Shown: piece after piece, positions 56,400 through 64,000 of the stretch
How positions within the stretch are numbered: position 1 is the stretch's first letter
How the letters are laid out: the number at the start of each line of letters is the position of its first letter
Source of the DNA: Curtobacterium sp. MCLR17_036
GTDB taxonomy: Bacteria; Actinomycetota; Actinomycetes; Actinomycetales; Microbacteriaceae
Direction of reading: 5' to 3'
Assembly: GCF_003234445.2 (NCBI RefSeq)
Contig: NZ_CP126269.1
Coordinates: forward strand, 3,472,001 to 3,536,000
DNA length: 64,000 bases
The notes under the pieces: generated by a model
What the model was told of the DNA's origin: nothing
What the model saw: the letters and a program-made list of their open reading frames with translations, nothing else
The model's database searches: none
Translations under genes and position numbers: made by a program

Positions 56400-56696
56400 T
56401 CAGGCCCCCGCGGGGACGTCGACGCCGTGGCGGGTGAGGGCCGCGGCGGTCTTCGTCTTGATCTCGGAGAAGTCGATGAGGCTGTCGAGCACGACCACGT
56501 CACCGAGGTCCTGGGCGGCCTCGGCGATGTCCTTGCCGACGAAGACGACGTCGGCCGAGGTGGACGAGGCCGAACCGAGGTCGGTGTGGTCGACGTCGAC
56601 CCCGCTGACCCCGAGCTCCTTGAGCGCCTTGTCGATGTTCATGTGGGTCATGAAGCTGGAGCCGAGGCCGGTGCTGCAGACGGCGAGGATCTTCAT
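56400..56696 (-). CDS. ulaB: PTS EIIB component (UlaB type)
   Basis: 98-aa phosphocarrier. Cys7 in ILAVCSTGLGSSF is the phosphorylated residue at the end of the first strand; VFVGKDIAE and VVVLDSLID follow as usual. ATG overlaps the EIIA stop as ATGA; EIIC starts 2 bp after its stop. It transfers phosphate from EIIA to the sugar. Confidence 0.92.
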   Translation of the reverse strand: MKILAVCSTGLGSSFMTHMNIDKALKELGVSGVDVDHTDLGSASSTSADVVFVGKDIAEAAQDLGDVVVLDSLIDFSEIKTKTAAALTRHGVDVPAGA

Positions 56697-57151
56697 GCGT
56701 TCTGTCCGATCTGTGAGAGGACCGACGTGACGTCGGCGGGGGTGGTGGCGTCGAGGAGCCCGGCGCGGGCGTCCTCGTCGGTGAGCAGGACGGCGAGTTC
56801 CTGCATCGTCTGGATGTGCTCGCTCGAGTCGCTCGCGGCGAGGCACAGGAACAGGTCGATCGGGTGCGCCGGGTCGTCGGCGAGCAGCACGGCGGGCCGC
56901 ACGCGCAGGTACGACAACGCCGGTCGGACCACGCCGGCCTCGGGGCGGGCGTGGGCGAGGGCGACGCCGGACCCGAGGTCGATGTACGTGCCGCCGGGTG
57001 CCGCGACCGCGGTCGTCATCGCCTCGACGTAGTCGGGGGTGATCGACCCGTCGTCGACCAGCGGCGCCGACACGAGGTCGATCGCCTGCTGCCACGATTC
57101 GACGTCCGCGGCGAAGCGGATCCGGTCGGGGGTGAGACGTTCTCTGAGCAT
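56693..57151 (-). CDS. ulaC: PTS EIIA component (UlaC / mannitol-fructose type)
   Basis: 152-aa PTS_EIIA_2 domain. SGVALAHARPEAGV places the phosphorylated His (about residue 67), LFLCLAASDSSEHIQTMQELAVLL is the family helix pair. First PTS gene of the operon, 15 bp after the GntR gene, so the regulator and transporter are co-transcribed. Confidence 0.92.
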   Translation of the reverse strand: MLRERLTPDRIRFAADVESWQQAIDLVSAPLVDDGSITPDYVEAMTTAVAAPGGTYIDLGSGVALAHARPEAGVVRPALSYLRVRPAVLLADDPAHPIDLFLCLAASDSSEHIQTMQELAVLLTDEDARAGLLDATTPADVTSVLSQIGQNA

Positions 57152-57166
57152 GGTGTTCCTGTTCCG

Positions 57167-57910
57167 TCAGCTGTGCAGTCCGAAGAAGATCTCGGAGTTC
57201 TGCGGCGTGAAGTCCGAGACGCCGTACGCGACGGCCTGGTCGTCCTGGTCGAAGACCGTCGAGGCGACCCGCAGGAGCTTCTCGCCGTGGTCGACCATCA
57301 GGGCGTCGGACGTGGGGCCGTCCGCGGCGCTCACCGAGACGAGCAGGTCGTTCCGGACGAGCGTCACGCCGTAGGCCTCGCGCAGGAAGCCGTACAGCGA
57401 CCCGTCGGTGAAGTCGGTCGTCGCCGCCAGGGGGAATCGCTCGACCGGCAGGTAGGTGGTGACGCGGTGGTGCAGGGTGCCGTTGACGAACCGGAGCCGG
57501 ACGAGCTCCACGACGCGGTCGGCGGAGGACACGTCGAGGCGCGCGCCGACCGTCTCGCCGGCGACGACGACGTCGTGCCGGAGCACCTGGCTCGAGACGG
57601 CGAAGCCCTCTTCCGTCTGCTGCACGTAGAAGCCCTTCACCTCGTCGGCGAAGCGCTCCCGGTAGTGGGTGCGGAACTGCGGCTCGGTGACGAAGGTGCC
57701 GCGGCCCTGTTCGCGCACGAGGTGCCCGTCCGCGATGAGCCCGTCGACCGCGTGCCGCAGGGTGATCCGGCTGACCCCGTACTCCTCGCAGAGCACCGGT
57801 TCGGGTGCGAGTCGGGTGCCCGGCGCGAGCTTGACGATGCGCGAGAGCAGGTGCTCGCGGACGGCCACGTACTTGCTCGTCCCGCTGATCGTGCGCACGG
57901 GTTCCTCCAC
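57167..57910 (-). CDS. GntR/HutC-type regulator of the PTS-transketolase locus
   Basis: 247 aa. N-terminal winged HTH (about 10-75: YVAVREHLLSRIVKLAPGTRLA, split from EEYGVSRITLRHAVDGLIADG), then a UTRA effector domain (about 95-240) that binds sugar phosphates or similar ligands. GTG 57910; AGG is weak upstream. It lies between the PTS genes and a divergent transketolase, with palindromes in the gap, so it likely represses both. Confidence 0.92.
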   Translation of the reverse strand: MEEPVRTISGTSKYVAVREHLLSRIVKLAPGTRLAPEPVLCEEYGVSRITLRHAVDGLIADGHLVREQGRGTFVTEPQFRTHYRERFADEVKGFYVQQTEEGFAVSSQVLRHDVVVAGETVGARLDVSSADRVVELVRLRFVNGTLHHRVTTYLPVERFPLAATTDFTDGSLYGFLREAYGVTLVRNDLLVSVSAADGPTSDALMVDHGEKLLRVASTVFDQDDQAVAYGVSDFTPQNSEIFFGLHS

Positions 57911-57955
57911 GTCGTTGTGTGGCTCGCGGTGCGGGCCAGGGGTGGACCGTCAATT

Positions 57956-58062
57956 CGTCATGACGACTTGACGTCTGAGACGTTACCCCTCGCCGACCGG
58001 GATCGCAAAACGACGGCGATTGGTCTTGATTCGTCATGACGTCATGATCCATGTCCTACCGT
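57956..58062. promoter_or_regulatory. GntR operators and transketolase promoter
   Basis: CGTCATGACG occurs at 57956-57965 and 58032-58041, each inside a 13-nt direct copy ATTCGTCATGACG. The second is embedded in a perfect 14-bp palindrome TCATGACGTCATGA (58034-58047). TACCGT (58057-58062) is a candidate -10; the palindrome covers its -35 position. Confidence 0.7.
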
Positions 58063-58099
58063 CGAGATCGTCCCACCACGCCCCGATGAAGGAGTACGC

Positions 58100-60106
58100 A
58101 TGACCACGGACGTCGGCAGGAACGCCATCGACACCGCCCGGATGCTCGCGATCGACGCCGTCGAGGCGGCCGGGTCGGGCCACCCCGGCACCGCCGCGGC
58201 ACTCGCCCCCGTCGCCCACCTGCTGTTCCAGGAGCACATCCGGCACGACCCCGCGTCGCCGGAGTGGCCGGGGCGCGACCGCTTCGTGCTCTCGTGCGGG
58301 CACGCGAGCATCCTGCTCTACGCGCAGCTGTTCCTGACCGGCTACGGCCTGACCGTCGACGACCTGCGCGCGTTCCGCTCGGCGGGCTCACGGACGCCGG
58401 GGCACCCCGAGTTCGGGCACACCCCCGGGGTCGAGACCACGACCGGCCCCCTCGGCCAGGGCCTCGCCACCGCGGTCGGCATGGCGATGGCGCTCAAGCG
58501 GGACCGGGCACGCCTGGACCCCGACTCCCCCGCCGGCACGTCGCCCTTCGACCAGCGCGTCTGGGTGCTCGCGTCCGACGGCGACCTGCAGGAGGGCATC
58601 TCCTACGAGGCCGGCGCCCTGGCCGGCCGGCACGGACTCGGCAACCTCACCGTCGTGTACGACGACAACGACATCCAGATCGAGGGCAGCACCACCCTGA
58701 CCTCGTCCGAGGACACCGGCGCCCGCTTCGCCGCCCAGGGGTGGCGCGTCGACCACGTCGCCACCACCCCCGACGGCGACGTCGACCTGGCGACCCTGCA
58801 CCGCGTGCTCTCCGGCGAGCGCGACGACCGGCCGCACCTCGTCGTGCTCGCCTCGCAGATCGCCTGGCCGGCACCGAACGCCACCGGCACCGCCGCGTCG
58901 CACGGCGCCCCGCTCGGCGCCGCCGAGACCGCCGCCACCCGCGCGGCGCTCGGCATCGACCGCGAACCGTTCGACGTGCCCGCCGAGGTCCTCGCACACA
59001 CCCGCCGCGCGCTCGACCGGGGCGAGGCGCTCCGCACCGCGTGGGACACCGCGTTCGCGGCCTGGACCGACGCGCACCCGCAGGCGGCGTCCGAGCACGC
59101 ACGTGCCGCACGGGGCGAGCTGCCCGCCGGGCTGACCACGGGCCTCCCGACCTTCGAACCCGGCACGCAACTGGCGACCCGCGATGCCTCCGGCCGGGTC
59201 ATCCAGGCGCTCGCCGAGCGGATGCCCGAGCTCTGGGGCGGCTCCGCCGACCTCGCCGAGCCGAACCGCACCGCCATCGTCGACGGCGGCTCGTTCCTGC
59301 CGTCGTCGCCGACCGGCCGGAACGTGCACTGGGGCGTGCGCGAGCACGCCATGGCCGCCGCGATGAACGGCATCACCCTCGCCGGCGGGTCGCGCTTCTT
59401 CGCCGGCACCTTCCTGGTCTTCAGCGACTACCAGCGCCCCGCGATCCGCCTCGCCGCCCTCATGCAGCTCCCCGTCACGTACGTGTGGTCGCACGACTCG
59501 GTGGCGCTCGGCGCGGACGGTCCGACGCACCAGCCGATCGAGCACCTGGCGAGCCTGCGTGCGATGCCCGGCTTCGCCGTGGTCCGGCCGGCGGACGGCA
59601 ACGAGACCGTCGCGGCCTGGGCGGCGGTCCTCGAACGGCGTGCACCCGCCGGGCTCGTGCTCGCCCGCCAGCCGCTGCCCGTCGCCGACACCCCGGTCGA
59701 CGCGGTGCGGGAGGGCGTCGCCCGCGGCGCGTACGTCGTCCGCGACACCGACGGCGAGCCCTACGTCGTCGTGGTGGCGACCGGCAGCGAGGTCGCCCTC
59801 GCCCTGCAGGCCGCCGAGCAGGTGCCGGACCTGGCCGTCCGGGTCGTGTCGATGCCCTGCCGCGAGTGGTTCGAGGCCGGGGACGCCGACCACCGCGAGC
59901 GCGTCCTGCCCCGCTCCGTGCGCGCCCGGGTCGTCGTCGAGGCGGCGTCGCCCTTCGGCTGGGAGGGCATCGCCGGCCCGGACGGCGTCGTGGTCGGCAT
60001 CGACGAGTTCGGCGTCTCCGCGCCGGCGGCCGACGCGCTCGAGGCGCGCGGCATGACCGTGGAACGCGTCGTCGAGGCGCTCCGCACCGTGGCCGCGCGC
60101 GTCTGA
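58100..60106 (+). CDS. tkt: Transketolase
   Basis: 668-aa thiamine-diphosphate enzyme moving two-carbon units between sugar phosphates, of normal length. GSGHPGTAAALAPV (substrate His), TTTGPLGQGLATAVGMA, the ThDP/Mg motif GDGDL-type SDGDLQEGISYEAG with VYDDNDIQIEG, and HWGVREHAMAAAMNGI are intact. AAGGAG precedes ATG. It is divergent from the GntR-PTS operon rather than in a pentose-phosphate cluster, so it probably serves the sugar phosphate that the PTS delivers. Confidence 0.95.
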   Translation: MTTDVGRNAIDTARMLAIDAVEAAGSGHPGTAAALAPVAHLLFQEHIRHDPASPEWPGRDRFVLSCGHASILLYAQLFLTGYGLTVDDLRAFRSAGSRTPGHPEFGHTPGVETTTGPLGQGLATAVGMAMALKRDRARLDPDSPAGTSPFDQRVWVLASDGDLQEGISYEAGALAGRHGLGNLTVVYDDNDIQIEGSTTLTSSEDTGARFAAQGWRVDHVATTPDGDVDLATLHRVLSGERDDRPHLVVLASQIAWPAPNATGTAASHGAPLGAAETAATRAALGIDREPFDVPAEVLAHTRRALDRGEALRTAWDTAFAAWTDAHPQAASEHARAARGELPAGLTTGLPTFEPGTQLATRDASGRVIQALAERMPELWGGSADLAEPNRTAIVDGGSFLPSSPTGRNVHWGVREHAMAAAMNGITLAGGSRFFAGTFLVFSDYQRPAIRLAALMQLPVTYVWSHDSVALGADGPTHQPIEHLASLRAMPGFAVVRPADGNETVAAWAAVLERRAPAGLVLARQPLPVADTPVDAVREGVARGAYVVRDTDGEPYVVVVATGSEVALALQAAEQVPDLAVRVVSMPCREWFEAGDADHRERVLPRSVRARVVVEAASPFGWEGIAGPDGVVVGIDEFGVSAPAADALEARGMTVERVVEALRTVAARV

Positions 60107-60121
60107 CGGGACGGGCGCCTC

Positions 60122-60193
60122 GGGCCGCGCGGGCCGTGCGGGCTGCGCGGGCCGCGCGGGCCGCGCGGGCCGTGTCGGCCGTGCGGGCCGTGA
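60122..60193. repeat. 9-bp tandem repeat, 8 units
   Basis: Units of GGGCCGCGC (variants GGGCCGTGC, GGGCTGCGC, CGGCCGTGC) at 60122, 60131, 60140, 60149, 60158, 60167, 60176 and 60185, 16 bp after the transketolase stop. Confidence 0.9.
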
Positions 60194-60203
60194 CGCCGCT
60201 CGA

Positions 60204-60254
60204 GTGAGCAGAAGACGTCGAGTGCGAGGTCCGCACCCGACGTCTTCTGCTCAC
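60204..60254. repeat. Inverted repeat B7
   Basis: 23-bp arms beginning GTGAGCAGAAGACGTCGAGT (60204-60226) and ending at 60254, with one mismatch. AAGACGTC core as in B2. Between convergent tkt and ridA-like genes. Confidence 0.9.
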
Positions 60255-60269
60255 CGAGTGCTCGTCGCG

Positions 60270-60698
60270 TCACCCGTTCTCGGGCACCGGCTCGTCGCGC
60301 ACCGCCGCCACCGCCTCGATCTCGACGAGTTGGTCGTCGTACCCGAGCACGGTGACGCCGAACAAGGTGCTCGGCACGTCGTGGGCCCCGAACGCGTCAC
60401 GCACGACCTCCCACGCCGCGACCAGGTCGTCCTGCCGCGACGACGCCACGAGCACGCGCGTGCTGACGACGTCCTCGAGCGTCGCCCCCGCGGCGTGCAG
60501 CGCCTGGGTCAGCGTCTCGACGCACTTCGCCGCCTGACCGCGGTGGTCGCCGACCGCGGCCGTCGTCCCGTCGGGTTCGAGCGGGCACGCCCCGGCGAGG
60601 AACACGAAGCGGGCATCGGCCGGCACGGTCGCCGCGTACGCGTACTCGGCGATGTCGCTCAGGGTCCCGGAACGGATGAGTCGGACGGCACTGGCCAT
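60270..60698 (-). CDS. RidA-family (YjgF) protein
   Basis: 142 aa. VFLAGACPLEPDGTTAAVGDHRGQAAKCVETL and VVSTRVLV are RidA-like (here split as FLAGACPLEPDG and GDHRGQAAKCVETLTQAL). The Arg at the usual position is in VSTRVLVAS. True RidA deaminates reactive enamines/imines; this one belongs to a longer subgroup and could act on another substrate. CAGGAT (60705-60710) lies 6 nt before ATG. Confidence 0.88.
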   Translation of the reverse strand: MASAVRLIRSGTLSDIAEYAYAATVPADARFVFLAGACPLEPDGTTAAVGDHRGQAAKCVETLTQALHAAGATLEDVVSTRVLVASSRQDDLVAAWEVVRDAFGAHDVPSTLFGVTVLGYDDQLVEIEAVAAVRDEPVPENG

Positions 60699-60702
60699 GC
60701 CG

Positions 60703-61434
60703 TCATCCTGCCAGCAGCCAGTCGTCGAAGCGGGGACCGACCACCTCGGTCCCGGGAGCGGGCAGCAGGGCGCCGTCCCGGAAGGCCCGGCCCGTCCGAC
60801 CCGGGATCCACAGCGGGACCGGGCGCACCCCCTGGTCGGGCAGTGCGGTCGTCATCGACCAGAGCGTCGTCCGCTCCGGGCCCGCCACCTCGACGGCCGG
60901 CCCACCGCGGTCGCCGACCACGACGTCCGCGACCACCGCGGCGACGGCGTCGAGGGCGACCGGCGCGATCGTCATGCCCGGCACGAGCGCGACGGGACCG
61001 ACCCGCAGGCGCTCGAGGTTCTGCCGGGCGAACTCGAACCACTGCGTCGACCGCACGACGGTCAGCCGCCCGCCGGATCTCCAAGCCGCGCTCTCCTGCG
61101 CGGTCTTGCCGGCGAAGTAGCCGTAGCCCTGCACCTCCGGCCGCGTGCAGCCCAGGATCGAGAGCAGGACGTGCCGTGCGCCGGTCCGGGCCGTGGCGGC
61201 GGCGATCGCCCCGGTCGACCCGGTGAAGAACGCCGTGGCCCGTCGGCGGCTCGTCGTGAACCGTCCGGTCGCCTCGACCACCACGTCGGCGTCCGCCAAC
61301 GCGGCGGTCGCGTCGTCACGGAGCACGTCGAACCCCGTCGACCGCGACCGCTGCGTCACGGAGCACCCGCGTTGCCGGACCGCCCGCACGATCGCGTCGC
61401 CCGAGATCCCGCCACCCACCACTGCCACCCGCAT
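60703..61434 (-). CDS. NAD(P)-binding Rossmann protein, SDR-like
   Basis: 243 aa. VAVVGGGISGDAIVRAVRQRG is a GxGxxG motif; DADVVVEATGRFTTSRR and HVLLSILGCTRPEVQGYGYF, then KTAQESAAW (YxxxK-like: YFAGK), resemble atypical NAD(P)H-binding SDRs. Start is ATG 61434; GTG 61443 is possible. Divergent from a TetR gene with an operator between, so likely its target. Confidence 0.8.
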   Translation of the reverse strand: MRVAVVGGGISGDAIVRAVRQRGCSVTQRSRSTGFDVLRDDATAALADADVVVEATGRFTTSRRRATAFFTGSTGAIAAATARTGARHVLLSILGCTRPEVQGYGYFAGKTAQESAAWRSGGRLTVVRSTQWFEFARQNLERLRVGPVALVPGMTIAPVALDAVAAVVADVVVGDRGGPAVEVAGPERTTLWSMTTALPDQGVRPVPLWIPGRTGRAFRDGALLPAPGTEVVGPRFDDWLLAG

Positions 61435-61446
61435 GTCCCCCACCGT

Positions 61447-61466
61447 TCCTCTACGTCTGTAGAGGA
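61447..61466. promoter_or_regulatory. TetR operator between Rossmann and TetR genes
   Basis: TCCTCTAC (61447-61454), GTCT, GTAGAGGA (61459-61466): perfect 8-bp arms, 4-nt spacer. It lies 13 bp from the Rossmann gene start and next to TACGCT (61470-61475), a candidate -10 for the TetR gene. Confidence 0.75.
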
Positions 61467-61496
61467 CACTACGCTGACAGCGGCGGGAAGGCGAGC

Positions 61497-62054
61497 ATGG
61501 GACGACGCGAGGACCTGGCGGACGCGGGCGTCCGGCTCACCGCACGGGGCGGTGCCCGGGCGCTCACCCACCGTGCCGTCGACGCCGAAGCCGGTCTGCC
61601 GCCGGGGTCGACCACCTACTACGCGCGGACGCGGCGCGAGCTGACCGCCCTCGTGGTCGACCGCATCACGGCGCAGCTCGCCGACGACCTGTCGGGCCTC
61701 CGCCTGCCCGAGCACCTCGACGACGCGGCGGTGGTCGGGGTCGCGATCGGGTTCCTCGACGGGTTGGCCGCGCGCCGGGACGCCCAGGCCGCACGCTTCG
61801 CCCTGCTGCTCGAACTGCGCGACGACCCGGACCTGCGCGCACCACTGACCGGAGCGGCACCGGTCCGCGTCGGCCTCGTCGACACCGCCCGCGTGCTGCT
61901 CGAGGCGGTCGGGGCCGAGGACCCGGCGGGCACGGCCGTCGACCTCGTCGGGGTCGTCGACGCGCTCCTGCTCTACCGCGTGGCCGAGGCGGGTCCGCTC
62001 GACCCGGCGGCCGTGCTGACCGCGTACCTGGCGGGGGTACGGCGGCGGTCGTGA
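61497..62054 (+). CDS. TetR-family regulator
   Basis: 185 aa. HTH about 8-50 with TARGGARALTHRAVDAEAGL, then PPGSTTYYARTRRELTALVV; the PPGSTTYYF-like segment marks the TetR/RutR-like subgroup common near oxidoreductases. GGGAAGG is about 6 nt before ATG. Autoregulation through the adjacent operator is likely. Confidence 0.92.
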   Translation: MGRREDLADAGVRLTARGGARALTHRAVDAEAGLPPGSTTYYARTRRELTALVVDRITAQLADDLSGLRLPEHLDDAAVVGVAIGFLDGLAARRDAQAARFALLLELRDDPDLRAPLTGAAPVRVGLVDTARVLLEAVGAEDPAGTAVDLVGVVDALLLYRVAEAGPLDPAAVLTAYLAGVRRRS

Positions 62055-62102
62055 TCGCCGACGGGCTGGCGCCCCGAGGGGACGACGCCTACCGTGGATG
62101 CG

Positions 62103-62282
62103 ATGTGGTGGTGGATCCTGACCGGAGCGGTGCTCGTGGGACTCGTCGCGTTGTGGCTCGTGATGCACCGGTACACGGACCTCGGCGCGCGCTCACGGCG
62201 CTTCGACGGGTCCGAACCAGAGATCGCCGAGGCGCTCCGGCAGGCGGAGGCCGATGCAGCGCGCGGCCGGATGTACCCGTGA
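62103..62282 (+). CDS. Small single-span membrane protein
   Basis: 59 aa: MWWWILTGAVLVGLVALWLV is an N-out or signal-anchor segment, followed by a charged tail (DGSEPEIAEALRQAEADAARG). TACCGT (62090-62095) lies 7 nt before ATG, giving a leaderless layout. No family recognised. Confidence 0.6.
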   Translation: MWWWILTGAVLVGLVALWLVMHRYTDLGARSRRFDGSEPEIAEALRQAEADAARGRMYP

Positions 62283-62294
62283 TGGTCGCGGTCG

Positions 62295-62843
62295 TCAGAC
62301 GGGGCTGAGCGGCACGCGCTCCCCGGTCGGCAGCTCGACGCGGACGGTGTCGCCCGCCCGGATCGTCCCACCGGTGACGACGACGGCCATGACACCACCC
62401 TTGCGCTCGACCGTGCCGTCGTCCGCGCGGCCGAGGACCGCGCGCAGCAGCCCCGGCTCGAAGCCGTTGATCTGCTGGCACGGGTTGCGGAGCCCGGTGA
62501 CGCGGACGCAGGCCTCTGCTCCCAGGTGCAGCAGGGTGTCCGTCGGCAACGCGAGCAGGTCGACCCCGCGGGTCGTGACGTTCTCGCCCATCTGGCCCGG
62601 CGCGACGGCGAACCCGGCGTCGGCGACCTCGTCGAAGAGCTCGGCGTGCAGCAGGTGCACCTGCCGCAGGTTCGGCTGGGACGGGTCGCGGGCCACGCGG
62701 GACCGGTGCTGCACCGTCGTGCCGGCGTGGGCGTCGCCCTCGACGCCCCACCCCTCGACCAGGGTGATCGCGTCGACGACGGGCTTGCTGAAGTGGTGGC
62801 CGCCGTCGGTGCTGACGGCGACGACGACGGATTCGGTGGTCAC
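62295..62843 (-). CDS. MOSC-domain protein
   Basis: 182 aa. EGDAHAGTTVQHRSRV, VAPGQMGENVTTRGVDLLAL, LGAEACVRVTGLRNPCQQI and KGGVMAVVVTGG follow the MOSC domain order; Cys in NPC is the likely sulfur/molybdenum-cofactor contact. Stand-alone MOSC proteins (YiiM-like) act in molybdoenzyme-linked reductions. CAGACT (62850-62855) lies 6 nt before GTG 62843. Confidence 0.9.
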   Translation of the reverse strand: MTTESVVVAVSTDGGHHFSKPVVDAITLVEGWGVEGDAHAGTTVQHRSRVARDPSQPNLRQVHLLHAELFDEVADAGFAVAPGQMGENVTTRGVDLLALPTDTLLHLGAEACVRVTGLRNPCQQINGFEPGLLRAVLGRADDGTVERKGGVMAVVVTGGTIRAGDTVRVELPTGERVPLSPV

Positions 62844-62903
62844 GAGTCGAGTCTGGCGCGGAGTCCGGCTCGGCACCAGTGGCGGCCGCCGACACGGCCT
62901 CGT

Positions 62904-62933
62904 AGTGTTTGAGCACACCTGTACTCAAACACT
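62904..62933. promoter_or_regulatory. 30-bp near-perfect palindrome, probable TetR operator
   Basis: Outer arms AGTGTTTGAG (62904-62913) and CTCAAACACT (62924-62933) are perfect; the inner 10 nt also pair except one position and the centre. It lies 11 bp before GTG 62945 of a membrane protein whose gene precedes a TetR gene. Confidence 0.8.
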
Positions 62934-62944
62934 CGGGGGAACCA

Positions 62945-63499
62945 GTGACACTCGTCGCCGTCATCGTCTGCGAGGTCGCGTTCTGGATCGCGATCGTCGG
63001 GGGTCTCGTCGCGCGGTACCTGCTGCGCCGACCACGCCTCGGGGCCGCCCTGCTCGTCACCGCGCCCGCCGTCGACGTCGTCCTGCTCGCCCTGGTCACG
63101 CTCGACCTGCTCCGCGGTGCGACGGCGAGCTGGCACCACGGGCTCGCCGCCGTGTACATCGGGATGTCGGTCGCCTACGGTCACCGGATGATCGCGTGGG
63201 CGGACGTCCGCTTCGAGCACCGCTTCGCCGGTGGTCCGGCACCGCTCCGCCTGTCGGGTCGGCGGCACACCGCGCGCTGCTGGGGCGACGTCCTGCGCAC
63301 CGGCCTCGCCGTCCTCATCGCCGGGGGCATCATCGGCGCACTCGTCGCCGTGGTCGGCGACCCGGAGCGCACCGCCGAGTTCCAGGGCACCCTCGGGCTG
63401 CTCGCCGTGGTCTTCGGCATCGAGGTCCTCTGGGCGGTCAGCTACACGATCTGGCCGCGCAAGCCCACCGCGTCGTCGACCGACCCCGCCGTAGGCTGA
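62945..63499 (+). CDS. Integral membrane protein, unknown
   Basis: 184 aa with about five membrane segments (VAVIVCEVAFWIAIVGGLVA, ALLVTAPAVDVVLLALVTL, AAVYIGMSVAYGH, VLIAGGIIGALVAVVG, LLAVVFGIEVLWAVSYTIW). No family certain. GTG 62945 follows GGGGGAACC. It and the next TetR gene are probably one regulatory unit. Confidence 0.72.
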   Translation: MTLVAVIVCEVAFWIAIVGGLVARYLLRRPRLGAALLVTAPAVDVVLLALVTLDLLRGATASWHHGLAAVYIGMSVAYGHRMIAWADVRFEHRFAGGPAPLRLSGRRHTARCWGDVLRTGLAVLIAGGIIGALVAVVGDPERTAEFQGTLGLLAVVFGIEVLWAVSYTIWPRKPTASSTDPAVG

Positions 63500-63503
63500 C
63501 CGG

Positions 63504-64000
63504 GTGCCACGCCGTGTCGACCTCGAGGAACGGGGCGCCGTGGTCACCGCGGCCTGTCTCCGCATCCTCGAGCGCGACGGGTTGGCATCGCTGTCCGTGC
63601 GCAACGCCGCCGACGAGGCCGGGATCGCCGCCGCGTCGCTCCGCCGGCTCTTCCCCACCCAGCACGCGCTCCGCGAGCACTGCCTGACGATCATCGAGGC
63701 CCGCGTCACCGCGCGGCTCGCGGCGCTGCGGTCGACCGGGCGCGAGCTCGCGGTGGAGACGCTCGCCCAGGTCCTGCCGCTCGACGCCGAGCGCACGACC
63801 GAGGTCCTGGCGCAGGTGCAGCTCGGCGTCCTGTCGCGCACCGACGAGCACCTGGCACGCAGCGCCCGGCGACTGAACGCCGGGGTCGGCCTGGTCTGCG
63901 CACGCGCGCTCGACGCCCTGGCGGAGGCCGGCGCCCTCGACCCCGCGCGCGACCGGGCGGACGAGACCGACCGGCTGCACGCGGTGGTCGACGGCCTCGC
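63504..64000 (+). CDS. TetR-family regulator (3' end cut by window edge)
   Basis: 165 codons visible. HTH about 10-50 (LSVRNAADEAGIAAASLRRL, then FPTQHALREHCL) is TetR-like; the C-terminal part is incomplete. GTG starts 4 bp after the membrane gene's stop. TAGGCT (63492-63497), overlapping that gene's end, lies 6 nt before GTG and could give an independent leaderless transcript. The 30-bp palindrome upstream is its likely operator. Confidence 0.88.
   Translation, partial: MPRRVDLEERGAVVTAACLRILERDGLASLSVRNAADEAGIAAASLRRLFPTQHALREHCLTIIEARVTARLAALRSTGRELAVETLAQVLPLDAERTTEVLAQVQLGVLSRTDEHLARSARRLNAGVGLVCARALDALAEAGALDPARDRADETDRLHAVVDGL

Noticed and set aside
54985..57151. Functional ascorbate utilisation (ula) operon
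   Set aside because: The transporter matches the Ula type, but none of the lactonase, decarboxylase or epimerase genes is present and a transketolase takes their place.

Overview
The window is very GC-rich, its genes almost always end codons in G or C, and gene density is high. Together with the gene families present (PspC, PadR and MmyB-type regulators, monomeric isocitrate dehydrogenase, FBP zinc-finger protein, many leaderless starts) this suggests an actinobacterium, probably of the Microbacteriaceae (Curtobacterium-like). That placement is inference from style, not from a marker gene. There is no rRNA, tRNA, CRISPR array, transposase or phage gene.

Layout. 1-9588: an amino-sugar catabolic locus. 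An ABC importer (permease cut by the left edge, lipoprotein binding protein) and a Gfo/Idh/MocA dehydrogenase lie left of a DeoR repressor, which is divergent from a tightly overlapping five-gene operon: SIS isomerase/deaminase, ROK kinase, NagA-type deacetylase, PfkB-type sugar-phosphate kinase and class II ketose-bisphosphate aldolase. These steps fit N-acetylgalactosamine to tagatose-6-phosphate to triose phosphates. 9594-17411: serine deaminase, PspC protein, quinone-type reductase, shikimate-dehydrogenase homologue, an SRPBCC plus phytoene-desaturase-like pair, and small or unknown genes. 17555-21222: a four-gene OpuB-type osmoprotectant ABC operon. 21431-32179: DinB, GAF/degenerate PP2C plus ThuA pair, secreted DUF4832-type protein, isocitrate dehydrogenase and a CPA1 Na+/H+ antiporter. 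32363-41964: M23 peptidase, CNNM/CorC membrane protein, MmyB regulator, FBP zinc-finger protein, two aldo/keto reductases and a bicovalent flavoprotein. 42129-46266: PadR/ABC/FtsX operon. 46439-54685: dehydrogenases, a TetR/SDR divergent pair and a secreted metzincin. 54985-60106: UlaABC-like PTS and GntR regulator divergent from a transketolase. 60270-64000: RidA and three regulator-linked small loci.

Three themes go beyond gene content. First, about 25 starts have a TANNNT-like -10 hexamer exactly 6-8 nt upstream of ATG/GTG, which is the layout of leaderless mRNAs. This pattern picked several starts and exposed two candidate leader peptides: an 18-codon one overlapping the start of the CNNM gene and a 16-codon one upstream of the FBP gene. 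Second, two families of long inverted repeats (called A and B here) recur 8 and 7 times between genes, often side by side. Their two arms change together, and a third family occurs once as a hairpin plus direct repeats. Third, several regulator genes sit beside near-perfect palindromes that are good operator candidates (PadR, three TetR, GntR).
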